From Pseudomonas violetae (lineage in GTDB: Bacteria; Pseudomonadota; Gammaproteobacteria; Pseudomonadales; Pseudomonadaceae), in contig NZ_JAKNRW010000003.1 of assembly GCF_023072615.1 (NCBI RefSeq), positions 186,001 through 250,000 on the forward strand: a stretch of DNA of 64,000 nt. The letters run 5' to 3'. Below the pieces are notes generated by a model. That model was not told the origin of the DNA. It did not search any database and worked only from the letters and a program-made list of their open reading frames with translations. Position 1 is the stretch's first letter; every line of letters begins with the position of its first letter. Shown here piece after piece: positions 60,423 through 64,000 of the stretch. The position numbers and the translations under genes are program-made.

Positions 60423-61005
60423 GTTGAGCCTTCCTTTCTGGCTCGACGGGCCGGAGTTGGCCAAGCTCAAAACGGCCGCGCAAGCCTGGTGGAGCAAGGT
60501 CGAAAACTGGCTGCACTGGCCCTTACTGCAGATGGACGCCGAGACCTGCCACCTGAGCGTGCTCGATCTGTTGGCTTGGCAGCGAGACATCCAGCGCTTT
60601 CACGGCGAGCCGGAAAAGCTGTACCGATTGCGAGTGAAGTACGCCTTTATCAACGCGGTGGACGCCGGCAGCACCGCGGGCATGGTGCGTGTTTTCGAGC
60701 GCCTGGGCGTCGGTTACGTCGAGATCCAGGAGCGCCTGGACGGTCTCGACTGGGACGTGGTCCTCCTGCACCTGTCCGACACGCAACTGAGTGAAAACCC
60801 GGTGTTGTTGCGCGTGCTGATGCAGCAATACGGCCGCACCTGCAGGCGATACGACTTCGTCACGATCACCCCCGTGAAGCTGAACATAGGCGTGGCTGAC
60901 TTCAACGATGACCAGCAGACCCTGATTGCAACGCTGGACGACAGCGCAAGCCGCCTGGTCGTGATCAACGAGCTCGCAATTCTCACCTTTTTGAACCCAT
61001 TTTAG
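60415..61005 (+). CDS. Phage tail protein I-like (baseplate)
   Basis: 196 residues from a GTG. LSLPFWLDGPELAKLKTAAQAWWSKVENWLHWPLLQMDAETCHLSVLDLLAWQRDIQRFHGEPE resembles P2 I-type proteins. It probably connects baseplate to fibre. Followed by AGGAG and the fibre start nine bases later. Confidence 0.82.
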   Translation: MLKLSLPFWLDGPELAKLKTAAQAWWSKVENWLHWPLLQMDAETCHLSVLDLLAWQRDIQRFHGEPEKLYRLRVKYAFINAVDAGSTAGMVRVFERLGVGYVEIQERLDGLDWDVVLLHLSDTQLSENPVLLRVLMQQYGRTCRRYDFVTITPVKLNIGVADFNDDQQTLIATLDDSASRLVVINELAILTFLNPF

Positions 61006-61013
61006 GAGCACCC

Positions 61014-62615
61014 ATGGGAGCTAGCATTACCCTTGCCGGCGAGAGTCTGATTGCCCAAAAGCAAGGTGCTGGGGAGAAGCTTGAGATTGCTCGCTTCGTC
61101 TTGGCCCTTGTGCCAGGCCTTGATCCGAACGCGCCTGTCGATCGTGCAGCCGGCAAGCCTCCGGTGGCGCAAATCGTATTTACCAAAGCCTACGATCGCA
61201 AAGGCTATGTCAGCCCCAACCAGGTTATCTACAGCCTGATGGTGGGCTCTGATATTGGTGACTGGGACTTTAACTGGATCGGCCTGGAAGCCGCCGGTGG
61301 TGAACTGCTGGCCGTGGCGACCGTGCCCGTGCAGCAAAAGCGCAAGAACATCCCGCCGCTGCAGATCGGCAACAACGTCACTCGCAATTTCCTGGTGGAG
61401 TTCAACGGGGCTCAGGCGCTGACGGGAATCACCGTCGACGCCAGTACCTGGCAGCACGACTTCACGGTGCGACTGAACGGCATCGATCAACGCGAGCGTC
61501 TGAGTAATCGCGACGTGTTTGGCCGCGTCTGCTTCCTGGCCGACAGCCTGCAGATGGAACGCAGTTTCGGGCTGTACCAAGTGAAAGCGGGAATTGCCTA
61601 TGTCGAGGGCGTCCGCGTTCAACTGGCCGAACCTGTCCAGGCGCAGTTGCCGGCACTTCCGGCCAAAGCCTGGCTGGATGTGGCACTGGTTCGCGAAGGC
61701 AGTGACACGGTCGCGGCCTGGAAGGTTGTTTTCGGTGAGGCGAAAACTGATTACGTCGATAGCAACGGGACGGCCCATTACGTCGTGCAGCTGGCCAGCG
61801 TTGCGGTGACTGGGGAGATCACCGATCTGCGTCAAAGCGAGCCCATAACCGGGGCTCTGGTCAAACAGTTTGCGTTGCGCAATGGCGACTATCCGGAACT
61901 GCGCGCCCGTGCGACGACCAAGGAAGACGTAGATCTGGGCGAGCTGCCAAACGCCAAAAGCGACGATCCGAGCACTAACAGCAGTGAGATCTTGGCGACC
62001 ACCAAGGCGCTCAACGCACTGCGCCAAATTATCGCTGACTCGGAGGTCGGGGAAGTCTTCATGGTGGCGATGGATACACCGCCGCCGGGGTCGTTCAAGG
62101 CCAACGGCGCGGCGGTATCTCGTACGGTTTATGCCAGATTGTTCGCCAAAATTGGCACCCGTTATGGCGCCGGTGACGGGGTCAATACCTTCAACCTGCC
62201 CGATCCACGCGGTTTTTTCCCTCGCTTCTGGGATGACGGACGGGGGATCGATGCTGGGCGAGTGTCGGGCAGCACCCAGGCGGATTTAATCCGCAGCCAC
62301 ACCCTCACCGGTAGTACCAGCGCCGCCGGTGCCCACACCCCCACCGCGTATACCGATGTTCAGGGTGCCCACACCCACGGGGTCAAAGAAGGTTCCGTCG
62401 GTCCTGCAGGCACTACAGGAGAAATCCTTACCTCTGGCGATGACCTGACCTATGTCGTTTACAGCTACTCGACTACGACCAGTGCTGGCGAGCACGGCCA
62501 CAACATCACCGTGAATCCAGTACCCGACCACGTTCATCCCGTCACCGTCAGCTATGTCGGGGGCCTCGAAACGCGCCCGCAAAACATCGCTTTCCTTGCC
62601 TGCATTAAGTACTGA
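61014..62615 (+). CDS. Tail fibre protein (DUF3751 N-terminus, collar C-terminus)
   Basis: 533 residues. The N-terminal DUF3751 domain (ITLAGESLIAQKQGAGEKLEIARFVLALVPGLDP, NWIGLEAAGG) attaches to the baseplate; the C-terminal part has a phage tail collar domain (PGSFKANGAAVSRTVYARLFAKIGTRYGAGDGVNTFNLPDPRGFF) and a Gly/Thr/His-rich tip (SHTLTGSTSAAGAHTPTAYTDVQGAHTH), a host-binding and metal-site pattern. Determines host range. A TAG/TGA-free frame and a good AGGAG support the call. Confidence 0.92.
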   Translation: MGASITLAGESLIAQKQGAGEKLEIARFVLALVPGLDPNAPVDRAAGKPPVAQIVFTKAYDRKGYVSPNQVIYSLMVGSDIGDWDFNWIGLEAAGGELLAVATVPVQQKRKNIPPLQIGNNVTRNFLVEFNGAQALTGITVDASTWQHDFTVRLNGIDQRERLSNRDVFGRVCFLADSLQMERSFGLYQVKAGIAYVEGVRVQLAEPVQAQLPALPAKAWLDVALVREGSDTVAAWKVVFGEAKTDYVDSNGTAHYVVQLASVAVTGEITDLRQSEPITGALVKQFALRNGDYPELRARATTKEDVDLGELPNAKSDDPSTNSSEILATTKALNALRQIIADSEVGEVFMVAMDTPPPGSFKANGAAVSRTVYARLFAKIGTRYGAGDGVNTFNLPDPRGFFPRFWDDGRGIDAGRVSGSTQADLIRSHTLTGSTSAAGAHTPTAYTDVQGAHTHGVKEGSVGPAGTTGEILTSGDDLTYVVYSYSTTTSAGEHGHNITVNPVPDHVHPVTVSYVGGLETRPQNIAFLACIKY

Positions 62616-62623
62616 GACCCGCC

Positions 62624-63334
62624 ATGGACACCAAAATCGTCTATCAAACCGATCATCTGGGCATCTACACCGGGAAAACTGTGGCCGATCGTTCGCCATT
62701 GGAACCGGATGTTTGGTTGATCCCCGGCGGATGCGTCGAAGTTGCGCCGCCGGCGATCCCAGACAAAAAGGCTGCGTTTTGGGATGGCCGACGCTGGCAG
62801 CTGGTGGATTCCTATCGTGGGTTGACCGCTTACAACATAGAGACGCGTGAGCCCCTGGTGATCGAGCGTGCGGGATCGTTGCCGACGGGATACACCCTGG
62901 AAGTGCCCGGTCCTGGTCAGATCTGGGGCAATGGCCACTGGGTAGACGATGTGCCGGCAGTAATTGAACTGCGTTACGTCGCCCAGCTGGCGGCGGTCAA
63001 CATGATGTGTCTTCAGGAGATCACCGGCGGATTCTGGTCGGCGGCGTTGGGCGATCGCTTTTTCTATGACTCGGCGATCGAGGACCAGTTGAATCTGACC
63101 GGCTTGATCCTGCGCGGCCTTGGTGGCGGTTACTCCTGCCGTGATGAATCAGGGCGCTCTGACTTCCGGGATCACTCCAGCGATCAGCTGCTACAGATCG
63201 GCAACGAATTCACCGAGTTCAAGCTGCAGCGCCTGCGCAAGTCCAACGAGCTCAAGCAAGCCTTGTCAGCGGCGCGAGCAGCTTCGGATCTGGCCGCCCT
63301 CAATGCAGTGTCGTGGGAGTCCGCGCCAGTATGA
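62624..63334 (+). CDS. Tail fibre assembly protein (DUF4376 C-terminus)
   Basis: 236 residues. The N-terminus (IVYQTDHLGIYTGKTVADRSPLEPDVWLIPGGCVE, AFWDGRRWQLV) is the usual opening of fibre-associated proteins, and the C-terminal DUF4376 part includes ITGGFWSAALGDRFFYDSAIEDQLNLTGL and FRDHSSDQLLQIGNEFTEFKLQRLRKSNELKQAL. It probably chaperones or decorates fibre trimers. The stop overlaps the next start. Confidence 0.88.
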   Translation: MDTKIVYQTDHLGIYTGKTVADRSPLEPDVWLIPGGCVEVAPPAIPDKKAAFWDGRRWQLVDSYRGLTAYNIETREPLVIERAGSLPTGYTLEVPGPGQIWGNGHWVDDVPAVIELRYVAQLAAVNMMCLQEITGGFWSAALGDRFFYDSAIEDQLNLTGLILRGLGGGYSCRDESGRSDFRDHSSDQLLQIGNEFTEFKLQRLRKSNELKQALSAARAASDLAALNAVSWESAPV

Positions 63335-64000
63335 ATTGGGCCCCCATCACCATGCGCTGGCCGGAGCAGTCCACGCAGTGGCTCGACGACCTCGAGGACG
63401 CCAAGGGTTTGGCCAGCAGCGAGCTGATCAGCACCGGGCAACGCCTCGAAGGCCTGGCTGACTTGGCCACGACCTCACCCGGTCCAGTAGGCGCTGCAGC
63501 AGAGGCCGCCGTTGCGGCTGGTCGTGCAGGGTTGAGCGATGCCCTGGGCGAGGTGCCGGCGTGCCTGGTGGTGACGCCGTTTCAAAGTGGTGTGGGGCAG
63601 GGCCGTGGCTATCAGCGTTATCTGTCTGCGCCCAATTTGCTGCAGCAGCTGGGCGAGAAACTGGAAGACACCGGCGACGATAATCGTCCGGCTGGCTCGC
63701 AATACGCCTTGGTGGTGATGTTCCTGGGTACGCGTTACGACAAGTTCGCGGCGACCTTGTCTCGATTCAACGCTGTGCTGCCCACGCCGGACCTGCAGCG
63801 CGCCGAGCGCCGAGCGAAAAACCTGTTCGCGCTGGACGCTGAAAAGTGGGAACTGCCCACCGCCGGCACGCTGCCGCGCTGGGGGACTCTGCCCCTGGAG
63901 CGTTGCACCGTGACCAAGACCGCTACCCAAGCCTTGAACAGTCAGCTGTCGGCCTTGGAAAGCTATGCGGACAGTTCGCCGATGGCCGATCTGGCCAAAT
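63331..64000 (+). CDS. Phage tail-associated protein, N-terminal part (cut by window edge)
   Basis: Open for 223 codons to the window end, starting in an ATGA overlap with the fibre assembly gene. MNWAPITMRWPEQSTQWLDDLEDAKGLASSELISTGQRLEGLADLATTS is followed by an Ala-rich region (about 50-75) and LVVTPFQSGVGQGRGYQRYLSAPNLLQQLGEKLED. I recognise it only as a conserved companion of HP1-like tail genes in Pseudomonas; function unknown. Confidence 0.8.
   Translation, partial: MNWAPITMRWPEQSTQWLDDLEDAKGLASSELISTGQRLEGLADLATTSPGPVGAAAEAAVAAGRAGLSDALGEVPACLVVTPFQSGVGQGRGYQRYLSAPNLLQQLGEKLEDTGDDNRPAGSQYALVVMFLGTRYDKFAATLSRFNAVLPTPDLQRAERRAKNLFALDAEKWELPTAGTLPRWGTLPLERCTVTKTATQALNSQLSALESYADSSPMADLAK

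Larger units (their letters stand above)
38214..64000. mobile_element. P2/HP1-like Pseudomonas prophage (left end and most of genome)
   Basis: Begins at the tRNA-Gly half-site and holds integrase, excisionase, regulation, replication, head, lysis and contractile-tail genes in order. The head module is P2-like, while the tail order (DUF2586 sheath, DUF2597 tube, lysis, chaperone, tape measure, DUF2590, baseplate J/I, fibre) follows HP1/K139. All structural genes appear intact apart from an odd terminase end, so it may be inducible. The right end is outside the window. Confidence 0.95.

Overview
The window reads as a chromosome segment of a Pseudomonas, most likely of the P. fluorescens group. 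The evidence is an EmhABC/TtgABC-type efflux locus with its TtgR-like operator, a XenB-type ene-reductase, a chromosomal FosA, an ornithine-lipid olsBA pair, high G+C codon use and several Pseudomonas-type REP palindromes.

Host part (1-38213). At 1-2412 lies the divergent emhR / emhAB efflux locus (emhB is cut by the window edge). At 3.4-6.1 kb is an ArsR-MFS-XenB operon on the minus strand. At 6.2-8.5 kb come an ACP phosphodiesterase and olsB-olsA. At 8.6-17.7 kb are an acyl-CoA dehydrogenase-like protein, a secreted serine hydrolase, a YceI protein, a ClsB-like phospholipase D enzyme, the periplasmic beta-glucosidase BglX, and a LemA-TPM-TPM envelope cassette. At 17.8-20.1 kb is a compact phage-derived island: a LuxR-type HTH protein, two holin-like proteins, a CI-type repressor, an Ogr-like zinc finger and a small protein with a clear homologue in the prophage further right. 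At 20.2-33.6 kb are ordinary accessory and metabolic genes: methyltransferases, two drug/metabolite transporters, a DJ-1/PfpI protein, a SIR2-like DUF4917 protein, an iron alcohol dehydrogenase, LysR, FosA, LysE, a diguanylate cyclase, a DUF4142 protein, an iron-permease-like protein and Tam. At 34.0-38.1 kb a three-gene envelope operon of unknown role (glycine-zipper/SH3 lipoprotein, Ala/Pro/Val-repeat periplasmic protein, membrane-anchored protein) ends at a strong terminator.

Prophage (38214 to beyond 64000). The left attachment site is the 3' half of a tRNA-Gly(CCC) gene, followed by a tyrosine integrase. The early region holds a HEPN/AbiU2-like cargo candidate, an AlpA-type excisionase, a large TOPRIM primase-helicase, a CII-type regulator, a Cro-like protein and a CI-like repressor. 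The late region is P2-like in its head genes (portal, terminase, scaffold, capsid, small terminase, head completion) and HP1/K139-like in its tail order: DUF2586 sheath and DUF2597 tube, then the lysis cassette, then tail chaperone, tape measure, DUF2590, baseplate J and I, fibre and fibre assembly. A canonical A AAA AAG slippery site in the tail chaperone gene predicts an E+E' frameshift product, and an Rz1 lipoprotein is nested inside Rz. The right end of the prophage, with the intact tRNA-Gly(CCC), lies outside the window.

I see no rRNA, no CRISPR array and no insertion sequence. The least explained parts are the two-holin island, the three-gene envelope operon, the HEPN-like cargo gene and the 250-residue orphan at 2.6-3.3 kb.
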